Source: UBA4732 sp002404095
Lineage (GTDB): Bacteria; Planctomycetota; Planctomycetia; Gemmatales; Gemmataceae
Assembly (NCBI GenBank): GCA_036783645.1
Contig: DAIPWT010000066.1
Location: 1 to 33,414 of the forward strand
Length of the DNA: 33,414 bases
Direction: 5' to 3'
Both the position numbers and the translations under genes were made by a program. The notes under the pieces were generated by a model, which ran no database searches, had not been told where the DNA came from, and saw only the letters and a program-made list of their open reading frames with translations. Positions 22,943 to 30,939 of the stretch are shown here, in pieces (the stretch's first letter is position 1; each line of letters opens with the position of its first letter).

Positions 22943-24091
22943 GTGTCGGTAGCCGTTGCTGCATCCAAACGCGAAAAGGCCAGCTCCAAGGCGCCGGAGG
23001 TTCGCGCTCGAAGCCGGCGCGTCCGGGCGCAGCGGTCGTTCATGGCCGTCCTGAGCGGCCTTGTGATGTTCGTCGCTGTCCAGCTTGGTTTGGCCGCCGT
23101 CGTTGAAATCAGCATGCCGGAATTGCGCGACCCCGTCTACGGCTGCCGACTCGACCGCGTCCGGCGCCGCCTTCTCACAGCCCCGGTGAAGCCGTGGACC
23201 GTTGTGATGCTGGGCAGCTCGCGGACACAGTTCGCTTTCCGGGTAGGAAAAGGTGAAGAAAAAGCCTGGACTGAAACGCTCGGTCATCCCGTGGCGACCT
23301 TTAACTTCGGCGTGTCCGGCGCCGGCTCCCTGACGGAACTGTTAACCTGGAGCCGGCTGCGCCGCGACGGTGTGCGGCCAAACCTGCTTTTGGTCGAGGT
23401 GTTGCCGCCCCTCCTGAACGCTCAAGTTCCGGCGCAGGACTACGGCGAAGGTTTTTTGCCCGTAAATCGGCTCAGCTGGCAGAACCTGCCGCTAGTCGAG
23501 CGCTATGAAGGAACCATTCGGACAAATCTGCGGCGCGATTGGCTGGAATCCTCGCCGGTGGGTTGCTACGCTCATCGCCTCAATTTAATTAATCTCGTCA
23601 TGCCGGACCTTCTGCCGCCTGCTTATCGCCGGGCAGGTGATGAAGCTCTTGACGATTCGGACGCGCCGCTGGCCGGTGAAGTGCGCGTCACGTCCGAGCA
23701 GCGCCTTCGGGGAATTCAATTCGCACGCAAGGACTATCACCGACGCTTAACGGGGTTTCGCCTGGGCGGCCAACAGTGCCAGGCGTTGCTCGACTTGCTT
23801 GCTTCCTGCCGTAAGGAAGGAGTGTCGGTCGCTCTGGTGCTGACGCCTGAAAGTCCAACTTTCCGCAGCTGGTATCCTCTGGAGACCTGGCAGGGCATCC
23901 AGGAATGGCTGACTCAGGTCAGCCAGGAGTACGACGCGCCGCTCGTCAACGCCCGCGAATGGATTGACGACGAAGAGGATTTCATGGACTCCCACCACCT
24001 GCTAGCCAGCGGCCGCGCCAAGTTCACGGAACGACTGGGGCGGGAAACCATCTTGCCTCTATTGCGGCGGCCTTCGCTTTCTTCGCCTTGA
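22943..24091 (+). CDS. SGNH-like hydrolase/acyltransferase partner of MBOAT (copy 1)
   Basis: Protein of 382 residues. GTG at 22943 is chosen: GGAGG lies 8 bases upstream, and the second copy also begins GTG TCG. The basic N-terminus is followed by one membrane segment (about 35-58, SFMAVLSGLVMFVAVQLGLA). The outer domain has GSS at 91-93 (MLGSSRTQFAF), in the place of the SGNH nucleophile, and D349-S-H-H352 near the end (FMDSHHL), the DxxH pair. The domain is of the kind that works with MBOAT acyltransferases (AlgX/AlgJ/DltD-like architecture). It likely moves an acyl group to or from an exported glycan. The third gene downstream is a close paralogue. Substrate unknown. Confidence 0.8.
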   Translation: MSVAVAASKREKASSKAPEVRARSRRVRAQRSFMAVLSGLVMFVAVQLGLAAVVEISMPELRDPVYGCRLDRVRRRLLTAPVKPWTVVMLGSSRTQFAFRVGKGEEKAWTETLGHPVATFNFGVSGAGSLTELLTWSRLRRDGVRPNLLLVEVLPPLLNAQVPAQDYGEGFLPVNRLSWQNLPLVERYEGTIRTNLRRDWLESSPVGCYAHRLNLINLVMPDLLPPAYRRAGDEALDDSDAPLAGEVRVTSEQRLRGIQFARKDYHRRLTGFRLGGQQCQALLDLLASCRKEGVSVALVLTPESPTFRSWYPLETWQGIQEWLTQVSQEYDAPLVNAREWIDDEEDFMDSHHLLASGRAKFTERLGRETILPLLRRPSLSSP

Positions 24092-24148
24092 CGCCCCGAC
24101 TTGCCGACGGGTAAGACGCCCGTGGTTAAGACGCTCGCGGCGAAGAGA

Positions 24149-24161
24149 GGAGGACGCCTCC
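24149..24161 (+). promoter_or_regulatory. Ribosome site able to pair with itself before the MBOAT start
   Basis: GGAGG (24149-24153), loop ACG, CCTCC (24157-24161), ATG at 24164. The Shine-Dalgarno is inside a 5-bp hairpin, which could limit initiation. Seen in sequence; effect inferred. Confidence 0.5.
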
Positions 24162-24163
24162 CA

Positions 24164-25792
24164 ATGGTCTTCTGTTCGATTGAATTCCTCGTCTTTTTCC
24201 TACTCGTAGCCGCGGCCTACTGGACGCTGCCCTCGCGTCCGGTTCGCGTCCTTCTATCGGCCGCCAGCGCGGCCTATCTCGGCTACATCGGCTGGTACTG
24301 CCTCTCGCCGGCCTCCGCGGCAGGCGGGTGGAGTCTCGATGCGTTTCACGCCGCCTGGGCTGGCCTTCCCTTCAACGGCGAACTCTTCTTTGTCGCCGCC
24401 ATTGTTTTCTTCGGCGCCGGCATGGCCTGGGCCTTCGGCCCTCATCGCGGCCGCGTCTGGCTCTTGCTTGCCGCCAGCTTCTATTTCTACGCCAGCGTCA
24501 CCCTCTGGCTGGCTCTACTCATCTTCGCCTCCACCATCCTCGACTATTTCCTCGCCCACGGCATTCAGGCGCTAAAGGCGCCAGGCTGGCGCAAGGCGCT
24601 TGTCGCCGTCAGCGTCACGGCCAACATCGGCCTCCTTTGCTACTTCAAATACACCAATTTCTTTCTTTCCTCGCTCGAAGCCGCGCTGCACCGCTCCGGC
24701 TCGTCCGCCTCCTTCCCGCTGCTGAGCATCCTCGCCCCTCTCGGCATCTCGTTCTACACCTTTGAAGCTATCAATTATATTGTGGACGTTTACCGCGGCC
24801 GCGTACGCGCCGAACACAATCTCGCCAATTTCATGCTCTTTATTCTCTTCTTCCCCCATTTGATCGCCGGCCCCATCGTCCGCGCCCGCGACTTCTTGCC
24901 GCAGATCCGTCGCCGCAAACGCTGGGACTGGATGCGTACGCAGGTCGGCCTTCGCTTCTTCCTCATGGGCTTGTTCAAGAAGTGGGTCATCGCCGACCGC
25001 ATGGCCATGTTCGCAGACCCCGTGTTCGCCCACCCGACGACTTACAGCGCGGTCGCCGTCTGGATGGCCGTGATCGCTTACTCTTTGGAGATATACGGCG
25101 ATTTCTCCGGCTACACCGACATGGCCATCGGCACGGCCCACATGCTCGGCTACCACCTGGCGAAAAACTTCGACATGCCGTACTTGTCCGCCAACGTGGC
25201 GGAGTTCTGGCGCCGCTGGCACATTTCGCTATCGACGTGGTTGCGCGACTATCTCTTCATTCCGCTGGGCGGCAGCCGCGACGGGCAATGGAAGACCTGT
25301 CGCAATCTGCTCATCACCATGACGCTCGGCGGTCTATGGCACGGAGCGAGTTGGACGTTCGTCGTCTGGGGCGTGCTGCATGGCCTGCTGCTGATCGGCC
25401 ACCGGCTGTTCCAAGGCGTCTGCGAACGCAGCCCCTTGTGGACGTGCGCGCTGCGATCTGGGCCGGGAACTGCCGTGCGCGTGCTGTTTACCTTCCTGTG
25501 CGTGAGCCTCTGCTGGGTCTTCTTCCGCGCGCAATCCTTCGGAGACGCGCTACAAGTGCTGAGCGGCCTGGTGCGGCGGCATGGGGAGTATCTGCCGCTG
25601 AGCCGGATGGGCCTGGTGCTGACGGTTATTGTGGTGCTGGCCTGTCACCTCCTGGCGCGGTGGAACATTTGGCAGCGGGTCGCCGTGCGCCTTCCGGCCC
25701 CGGTGCTAGGCGCGTGCTATGCGTTGCTGTTGACGCTTTGCCTGGTGCTGGCCCCGCCCGCGAGCAAGCCCTTCATTTATTTCCAGTTCTAA
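24164..25792 (+). CDS. MBOAT-family membrane O-acyltransferase
   Basis: Protein of 542 residues with about ten to twelve membrane segments, beginning MVFCSIEFLVFFLLVAAAYW at 24164 (GGAGG upstream). It follows the AlgI/DltB/PatA pattern: LLLAASFYFYA, LLCYFKYTNFF, LAPLGISFYTFEAINYIVDV, LFFPHLIAGPIVRARDFLPQ, ADPVFAHP, EIYGDFSGYTDMAIGTA, ANVAEFWRRWHISLSTWLRD, YLFIPLGGSR and TMTLGGLWHGASWTFVVWG, where H393 is the catalytic histidine. These enzymes pass acyl groups across the membrane to an SGNH partner that modifies an exported polysaccharide or cell-wall polymer. SGNH-type genes lie on both sides (72 and 13 bp gaps), making a three-gene operon. Confidence 0.94.
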   Translation: MVFCSIEFLVFFLLVAAAYWTLPSRPVRVLLSAASAAYLGYIGWYCLSPASAAGGWSLDAFHAAWAGLPFNGELFFVAAIVFFGAGMAWAFGPHRGRVWLLLAASFYFYASVTLWLALLIFASTILDYFLAHGIQALKAPGWRKALVAVSVTANIGLLCYFKYTNFFLSSLEAALHRSGSSASFPLLSILAPLGISFYTFEAINYIVDVYRGRVRAEHNLANFMLFILFFPHLIAGPIVRARDFLPQIRRRKRWDWMRTQVGLRFFLMGLFKKWVIADRMAMFADPVFAHPTTYSAVAVWMAVIAYSLEIYGDFSGYTDMAIGTAHMLGYHLAKNFDMPYLSANVAEFWRRWHISLSTWLRDYLFIPLGGSRDGQWKTCRNLLITMTLGGLWHGASWTFVVWGVLHGLLLIGHRLFQGVCERSPLWTCALRSGPGTAVRVLFTFLCVSLCWVFFRAQSFGDALQVLSGLVRRHGEYLPLSRMGLVLTVIVVLACHLLARWNIWQRVAVRLPAPVLGACYALLLTLCLVLAPPASKPFIYFQF

Positions 25793-25805
25793 GAGGAGAA
25801 ACGCC

Positions 25806-26909
25806 GTGTCGATGCGCGTCGGCCGTCCCACGGTCTCCAGGCGCCGGACGCAAGCGCGTCAGGCGTCCGCGGCGGTCCTTTGCGGCCTCATCCTGTTCGC
25901 GCTGGTTCAACTGGGCCTGGCGATCGGCCTTGATAGAGGACTGCGAGAGGTGCGCGACCCGCTCTATGCCTACCGGCTCGACCGCGTCCGGCGCCGACTC
26001 CGTACGGCCCCGGTAAAGCCGTGGACCGTTATGATGCTGGGCAGTTCGCACACACAGTGGGGTTTCCGGGTAGGAAAAGGCGAAGAAAAAGCCTGGTCTG
26101 AAACCCTCGGTCATCCCGTGGCGACCTTTAACTTTGGCGTCCCCGGCGGCGGCCCACTGACGGAATTATTAAACTGGAGCCGATTGCGCCGCGACGGTGT
26201 GCGGCCCAATCTGCTTTTGGTCGAGGTGTTGCCGCCCCTCCTGGCCGCCCAGAATCCGCCGCAGGACTTCGGCGAAGTTTTTTTGCCCACGAATCGACTC
26301 AGCTGGCAGGACCTGCCGCTTATCAAACGCTACGCGGGAACCGTTCGGGCCGGCCTGCGGCGCGACTGGCTGGAGGCCTGGCCGCTGCCTTGGTACACCC
26401 ATCGTCTTGGCATAGTAAGCCTCGTCAGGCCGGACTTTCTGCCGCCCGCATATCGCGTGGAGGGCGATGAAACTCTGGATGAATCTGGCGCACCGCAGTT
26501 CATCGTCGCGTCCGTCACGTCCGAGCAACGCCTTCAGGCGACCCAACGTGCGCGCAAAGAATACGGCGCGGCCTTTAATGGGTTTCGTTTGGGCGGCCCG
26601 CAGTGCGAGGCGTTGCGCGAACTGCTTGCTTCCTGCCGCCGGGAAGGAGTGTCGGTCGCGTTGGTGATGACGCCCGAGGGGCCAACCTTCCGAAGTTTGT
26701 ATCCGCCGGAGGCTTGGCGGGCCATTCAAGAATGGTTGACGCAGGTCAGCCAGGAGTACGACGCGCCAATCGTCAACGCCCGCGAATGGATTGACGACGA
26801 AGACAACTTCATGGACTCCCACCACCTGCTGGCGCGCGGGGCCCACTTATTCACGGAACGATTAGGGCGGGAATCCATAATTCCCTCGCTTCAGCGAATG
26901 CCGCGCTAA
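25806..26909 (+). CDS. SGNH-like hydrolase/acyltransferase partner of MBOAT (copy 2)
   Basis: Protein of 367 residues. The GTG start follows AGAGGAGA. Same layout as copy 1: basic start, membrane segment (about 20-42), GSS at 79-81 (MLGSSHTQWGF) and D337-S-H-H340 (FMDSHHL). The two copies share long near-identical blocks in both protein (RKGVRPNLLL-type and TQVSQEYDAP segments) and DNA, so they arose by a fairly recent duplication around the MBOAT gene. Differences cluster in the N-terminus and mid-region, where substrate choice could differ (inference). It converges on accC across 45 bp containing a short GGGG/CCCC hairpin. Confidence 0.8.
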   Translation: MSMRVGRPTVSRRRTQARQASAAVLCGLILFALVQLGLAIGLDRGLREVRDPLYAYRLDRVRRRLRTAPVKPWTVMMLGSSHTQWGFRVGKGEEKAWSETLGHPVATFNFGVPGGGPLTELLNWSRLRRDGVRPNLLLVEVLPPLLAAQNPPQDFGEVFLPTNRLSWQDLPLIKRYAGTVRAGLRRDWLEAWPLPWYTHRLGIVSLVRPDFLPPAYRVEGDETLDESGAPQFIVASVTSEQRLQATQRARKEYGAAFNGFRLGGPQCEALRELLASCRREGVSVALVMTPEGPTFRSLYPPEAWRAIQEWLTQVSQEYDAPIVNAREWIDDEDNFMDSHHLLARGAHLFTERLGRESIIPSLQRMPR

Positions 26910-26954
26910 AAGCCGTATAGCCGGTGGTCAAATAGGCCAATGGGGAGCAGCCCC

Positions 26955-28304
26955 TTAGCTCGACTTTTGCCAAGTCCGCTCAATGAACGTCGTGTCCACC
27001 TTGCCGGCGATGAAGTCGGGATGATTGAAGATTTCTTGAAGCCGGGGAATGGTCGTCTTGATTCCCCCCACGACGAACTCCGCCAGGGCGCGGCGCATAC
27101 ACGCCAACGCCTCGGCGCGCGTCGGCCGCCATACCAACAGCTTGGCCACCAGCGAGTCATAGTTGGGCGGAATGCGGTAGCCGGCCGTGACGTGCGTGTC
27201 CAGACGCACACCGGGACCGCCGGGCGTCTGCCAGCGCGTCACCAAGCCCGGCGACGGCCGGAAGTCGTTGGCGGGGTCTTCGGCGTTGATGCGGCACTCG
27301 AACACGGCCCCGCGATGGATCACGTTTTCCTGGCGGAACGACAGCGGCTCGCCGGCCGCGATGCGAATCTGCTCCTTCACGAGATCGATGTCCGTAGCCA
27401 GCTCCGTGACGGGATGTTCGACCTGGATGCGCGCGTTGACCTCAATGAAGTAGAAGCGGTTTTGTTGATCGACGAGGAATTCGCAAGTGCCGGCGTTCTG
27501 GTAGCCGGCCGCTTTCGCCAGGCGCACGGCGGCGGCGCACATATCATTGCGCACGGCTTCGGGTAGGTTCGGCGCCGGCGTTTCCTCGACAAGTTTCTGA
27601 TGGCGACGTTGCAACGAACATTCACGCTCCCAAAGGTGGACGATATTGCCATGACGGTCGCCGAACAGCTGAACCTCGACGTGGCGCGGCCGGTCGATGT
27701 AGCGTTCGAGGTAGACGCTGCCGTCTTTGAAGGCGCTCTCGGCCTCCCGGCTGGCGGCCTGCAAACCCGACCTGAGCGACGCCTCATCCCGGGCCACGCG
27801 CATACCGCGACCGCCGCCGCCCGCCGCCGCCTTGACGAGAACGGGAAAGCCGACGGCCCGCGCGAACCGTACCGCCTCTTCCTCGTTCTGGATCAGCCCT
27901 TCGCTGCCGGGCACGACGGGAACGCCGGCCTTGACGGCCAGTTTACGGGCCTGATTCTTGTTGCCGAGCAGGTGCATGGCCTCGTGCGGCGGGCCAATGA
28001 ACTCGATCTTGCAATCGCGGCACTTCTCCGCGAAGCCGGGGTTTTCGGATAGGAAGCCGTAGCCGGGATGAATCGCTTCCGCCTCGGTGATCTCGGCGGC
28101 GCTGATGATTTGGGGGATGTTGAGGTAACTCTGCGCGGCCGACGCCGGCCCGATACAAATGGCTTCGTCGGCCAGCGAAAGGTAGGGCGCGTCACGGTCG
28201 GCCTCACTGTAGACGGCCACCACCGCCACGCCTAGTTCCTTGCAGGCGCGGATGACCCGTAAGGCGATCTCACCACGATTGGCGACCAGGATGCGTTGAA
28301 ACAT
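26955..28304 (-). CDS. accC: Acetyl-CoA carboxylase biotin carboxylase subunit
   Basis: Protein of 449 residues, normal for AccC. It begins MFQRILVANRGEIALRVIRA. ATP-grasp features: GYGFLSENPGFAEKC, KAAAGGGGRGMRVAR (glycine-rich ATP lid), ERYIDRPRHVEVQLFGD, RECSLQRRHQKLVEE, CEFLVDQ, and NARIQVEHPVTEL with the catalytic Arg and Glu. It carboxylates biotin on AccB, the first half-reaction of acetyl-CoA carboxylase (malonyl-CoA for fatty acids). It lies 71 bp after accB; most of that gap is a 22-bp-arm palindrome, and no normal ribosome site is seen close to the ATG. AccA and AccD are not in the window. Confidence 0.96.
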   Translation of the reverse strand: MFQRILVANRGEIALRVIRACKELGVAVVAVYSEADRDAPYLSLADEAICIGPASAAQSYLNIPQIISAAEITEAEAIHPGYGFLSENPGFAEKCRDCKIEFIGPPHEAMHLLGNKNQARKLAVKAGVPVVPGSEGLIQNEEEAVRFARAVGFPVLVKAAAGGGGRGMRVARDEASLRSGLQAASREAESAFKDGSVYLERYIDRPRHVEVQLFGDRHGNIVHLWERECSLQRRHQKLVEETPAPNLPEAVRNDMCAAAVRLAKAAGYQNAGTCEFLVDQQNRFYFIEVNARIQVEHPVTELATDIDLVKEQIRIAAGEPLSFRQENVIHRGAVFECRINAEDPANDFRPSPGLVTRWQTPGGPGVRLDTHVTAGYRIPPNYDSLVAKLLVWRPTRAEALACMRRALAEFVVGGIKTTIPRLQEIFNHPDFIAGKVDTTFIERTWQKSS

Positions 28305-28312
28305 GCGTTACT

Positions 28313-28366
28313 AGCCCCGAGCGCAAGCGAGGGGTTTCGTCTCCCCCCTCGCTTGCGCTCGGGGCT
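28313..28366. repeat. 22-bp perfect inverted repeat between accB and accC
   Basis: Arms 28313-28334 and 28345-28366 are exact reverse complements (AGCCCCGAGCGCAAGCGAGG plus GG), with a 10-base loop. Its edge lies 8 bases from the accC start and 9 bases from the accB stop. In transcripts of this strand it would form a very stable stem in the leader of accC. Confidence 0.96.
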
Positions 28367-28375
28367 TGTAGAAAC

Positions 28376-28882
28376 CTATGCGGAAGGATCGACCCGGAAC
28401 AGCACCTGATCGTACTCGACCGGCTGCTGGTTCTCCACTAGGATCTCGGCGATGACGCCGGCGCAGCCCGCCTGAACGTCGTTGTAAAGCTTCATGGCCT
28501 CGACTAAGCCGACGACCGTCGCCGGCGTCACGCGGCCGCCGACCTTGACATACGGTTCGGTGTCGGGGGTTGCACGGCTGTAGAAAGTGCCGACCAACTC
28601 GCTTTTAATTTCAAGGAGTTTGTGAGTCGGTTTTTCCGCTACGGGCGTGGAGGACGCGGCCGTCTCTGATGGTGGGCCGCTCGCTCCGCGAGCGGCATTT
28701 CCAACCGACTCGCGGAGCGAGTCGGCCACCTTCACGACGGTTGCGCCGCGCAGCAAGCGGACGCGCCGATTGCCTTCGCGCAGGTCGATTTCGCTTAGAT
28801 CATGCCGGCTCATCAGGGCGGCGAGCAGCCGGATGGTAGGCACGTCGAAAGGACCGGGTTCGTTCCTGGAATCGTCGGCCAC
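28376..28882 (-). CDS. accB: Acetyl-CoA carboxylase biotin carboxyl carrier protein
   Basis: Protein of 168 residues. GTG at 28882 is chosen because GGAGGG lies 9 bases upstream and just after the pepP stop; an ATG at 28930 would overlap pepP by 25 bases. N-terminal segment DVPTIRLLAALMSRHDLSEI, then EGNRRVRLLRG; a variable linker; then the biotinyl domain from about residue 88: GTFYSRATPDTEPYVKVGGR and VEAMKLYNDVQAG with the biotin-accepting lysine at about 131. It carries biotin between AccC and the carboxyltransferase. The linker (about 53-69) is encoded by two 21-base palindromes. Order pepP-accB-accC matches a common bacterial arrangement, with efp absent. Confidence 0.94.
   Translation of the reverse strand: MADDSRNEPGPFDVPTIRLLAALMSRHDLSEIDLREGNRRVRLLRGATVVKVADSLRESVGNAARGASGPPSETAASSTPVAEKPTHKLLEIKSELVGTFYSRATPDTEPYVKVGGRVTPATVVGLVEAMKLYNDVQAGCAGVIAEILVENQQPVEYDQVLFRVDPSA
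28676..28725. repeat. Paired 21-base palindromes inside accB
   Basis: 28676-28696 (GCCGCTCGC, loop TCC, GCGAGCGGC) and 28705-28725 (CCGACTCGC, loop GGA, GCGAGTCGG), 8 bases apart. The central CTCGCTCCGCGAG and CTCGCGGAGCGAG are each other's reverse complements. They encode the inter-domain linker. Confidence 0.9.
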
Positions 28883-28905
28883 CGTACACAACCCTCCGTC
28901 GTCGG

Positions 28906-30024
28906 TCAGCGGTTCGCCCCCAGAAGCCATAGGTCGCGCGGGGCGGTCGTCAGCATCTCGCAGCCGTCGGCCGTGACGCGCACGTCGTCCTCAAGGCGGA
29001 CGCCGCCCCAGCCCGGCAAATAGATCCCCGGCTCGATGGTGAAGACCATAGCCTCGGCCAGCACGTCGGCGGAGTTCGCTCGCAGCGACGGCCCTTCGTG
29101 AATCTGCAAGCCGATGCCGTGGCCGAGACCGTGATTGAAGGCGTCGCCGTAGCCAGCGTCGTCAATCACACGGCGGGCGGCGGCGTCCACCGCTCTCGCC
29201 TCCACGCCCGGACGCACGGCGCGGATCGCCGCTTCCTGGGCCTGCCGCACCACTTCATAAACTTCTTCGAGCTTCGCGCCGGCGCCTAGCGGCGCGCAAG
29301 ACGATTTTGTACGGGTCGCCAGAACGCGAGTCAAGTCGCTTTTATAGCCGCCGGCCGACGCGCCCCAATCGACGAGCAGGATTTCGGAAGCCGACACCGG
29401 CCGATTGGTCGGTGGCGCGTGCGGCAAGGCGGCGCGGTCACCGATGGCCACAATGGGCGGAAAGCTTGTCCCTTGACCGCCCGCCCGGCGGATATTCGCC
29501 TCCAACACATCGCACAATTCGATTTCGGTGTCTTCAGGTCGCAAAAGGGCGCAAAAGGCCGTGAACGCTCGCTCGGCCACGGCGATGGCGCCGCGGATGC
29601 GCGAAAGCTCGTCGTCGTCCTTAACCAGACGCAGCCGTTCCACGCGGTCGGCGGCGCCCTTCCAGTCCATAGTCGGCGCCAGTTCGCGCAGGTACTCGAA
29701 CTCGGCCACGGTGAGGCCGTTGCCCTCGAAGCCGACGGCGTGAATGGCGAGTTTCGTCAGCACCTCGGCGGACGCCTCGGCGATGCGCTGCGTCGGCGGC
29801 CGGATGAATGTTTCCAAGCCGGGACACTCGTCGGCGATCTGGCCCATGTAGCGAGGATCGCTGACGAGAATGGCGCGGTCGCGGGTGAGGACGACGGTGC
29901 TGCTGTCGCCGGTGAAGCCGGTGAGATAAGTCACGTTGACGGGGTTGCTAATAAGCAGGGCGTCCAAGCCCTCCTTAGGCAGCAGCGGCAACAACCGGTC
30001 GCGGCGCTCGGCGGCGCGGCCCAT
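28906..30024 (-). CDS. pepP: Xaa-Pro aminopeptidase-type metallopeptidase (M24)
   Basis: Protein of 372 residues from ATG 30024 (GGGGG upstream; an in-frame ATG at 30042 adds six residues). N-terminal creatinase-like domain: LDALLISNPVNVTYLTGFTG, VSDPRYMGQI. C-terminal pita-bread fold with the two-metal ligands: LLVDWGASAGGYKSDLTR (two Asp), NHGLGHGIGLQIHEGP (His), FTIEPGIYLPG (Glu) and VRLEDDVRV (Glu). It removes N-terminal residues before proline, or cuts short proline peptides, in the cytoplasm. It is followed directly by accB on the same strand, the neighbourhood usually also holding efp, which is missing here. The symbol is by family resemblance. Confidence 0.9.
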   Translation of the reverse strand: MGRAAERRDRLLPLLPKEGLDALLISNPVNVTYLTGFTGDSSTVVLTRDRAILVSDPRYMGQIADECPGLETFIRPPTQRIAEASAEVLTKLAIHAVGFEGNGLTVAEFEYLRELAPTMDWKGAADRVERLRLVKDDDELSRIRGAIAVAERAFTAFCALLRPEDTEIELCDVLEANIRRAGGQGTSFPPIVAIGDRAALPHAPPTNRPVSASEILLVDWGASAGGYKSDLTRVLATRTKSSCAPLGAGAKLEEVYEVVRQAQEAAIRAVRPGVEARAVDAAARRVIDDAGYGDAFNHGLGHGIGLQIHEGPSLRANSADVLAEAMVFTIEPGIYLPGWGGVRLEDDVRVTADGCEMLTTAPRDLWLLGANR

Positions 30025-30048
30025 GCGACAACCCCCAAACAAAAAACC

Positions 30049-30137
30049 TACGAAGTACCAAGTACAAAGTACGAAAGGACCGTGGCGGATGGAAGACGCC
30101 GGCTGACCGCCCTTATTCTTACTTTGTACTTCGTACT
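30049..30137. repeat. Imperfect inverted repeat with GAAGTAC motifs
   Basis: TACGAAGTACCAAGTACAAA (30049-30068) on the left, TACTTTGTACTTCGTA (30120-30135) on the right, with an 8-base insert in the left arm. It fills the gap between pepP and the TPR gene and ends 11 bases before the TPR stop. AT-rich compared with the surroundings. Confidence 0.8.
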
Positions 30138-30145
30138 CCGCAGCC

Positions 30146-30640
30146 TTATTCGTCGCGGTAAGGCTTCTGGTCTTGATACAGCTTGAGGCGCTTCCGGGCG
30201 TCCTCGATCTGCATGGGGGAGGAACGAGGAGACGCCACGACCTTCGTTTGCCATTTCACCGCCGCGTCGAAGTCGCCCGTTTCCGCGTAGGCGGCGGCGA
30301 GTGTGTCCAGGTAGGTCGTCTCTTGGTCTTTGGTCAATTCACAGGCCAGGCGGGCGTCCTCAATGGCCCTCTTGCCGTCGCGGAATTGCTCTTTCGGACA
30401 AGCCGCCAGAATCCGCGCCCGGAGGTTGAGAGGCGCCGGATACTTAGGATTGATGCGGAGGGCCTCATCGAAGTCGGCAAGCGCTTGGGCGTATTCCTTT
30501 TTCACGCGCCAGATGGCGCCCCGGTTGGACAACGCCACCGCGAACTTGGGTGCCAGGCGGACGGCTTCCGTATAGTCGGCGACGGCCTTGTCGTAGTCCC
30601 ACTTGTCGAATAAGACGTTGCCCCGATTGTTGAATGTCAC
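30146..30640 (-). pseudogene. TPR-repeat protein, probably lacking its N-terminus
   Basis: Readable for 164 residues from a GTG at 30640, which has no ribosome site. The frame is open back to a TAG near 30725, and that stretch (VPLRAPPELVGPLNPNIAV) looks like real protein without a start codon. It encodes about three tetratricopeptide units: TFNNRGNVLFDKWDYDKAVA, ALSNRGAIWRVKKEYAQALA, APLNLRARIL, and then a degenerate unit YLDTLAAAYAETGDFDAAVK. TPRs bind proteins. No signal peptide or ATG is visible, so I call it a 5'-truncated gene; use of a rare start codon is the alternative. Confidence 0.6.
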
Positions 30641-30836
30641 CGCGATGTTCGGGTTCAGGGGGCCGACAAGTTCCGGCGGCGCACGGAGAGGGACCGACGC
30701 CGTTTGGGCCTGACGGCTAAAAGTCTAATGTCGCCATTCCGGCGCTGGATGTCAATGAAAAAACGCTTGGAATACGACGTGCGAGGATACTCGTTTTTTC
30801 GGACGCGCCTTGGTACGCTAGTAATTAGCTCCTGAT

Positions 30837-30912
30837 GGCGAGCCGGGTCGCGTAAGCGCCCGGAGATGGTTTCAGCGACTGCACTCCGGGCGCTTACGCG
30901 ACCCGGCTCGCC
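30837..30912. repeat. 29-bp perfect inverted repeat
   Basis: Arms 30837-30865 and 30884-30912 pair perfectly (GGCGAGCCGGGTCGCGTAAG outer part) with an 18-base loop. It ends 27 bp before the S41 protease ATG. It lies between divergent genes. Confidence 0.96.
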
Positions 30913-30939
30913 AGCGATTAAGCAACCTGGAATCGCAAT

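Noticed and set aside
24982..26016. 344-residue plus frame across the MBOAT and second SGNH genes
   Set aside because: Out-of-frame shadow; the MBOAT frame has all family motifs and membrane segments.
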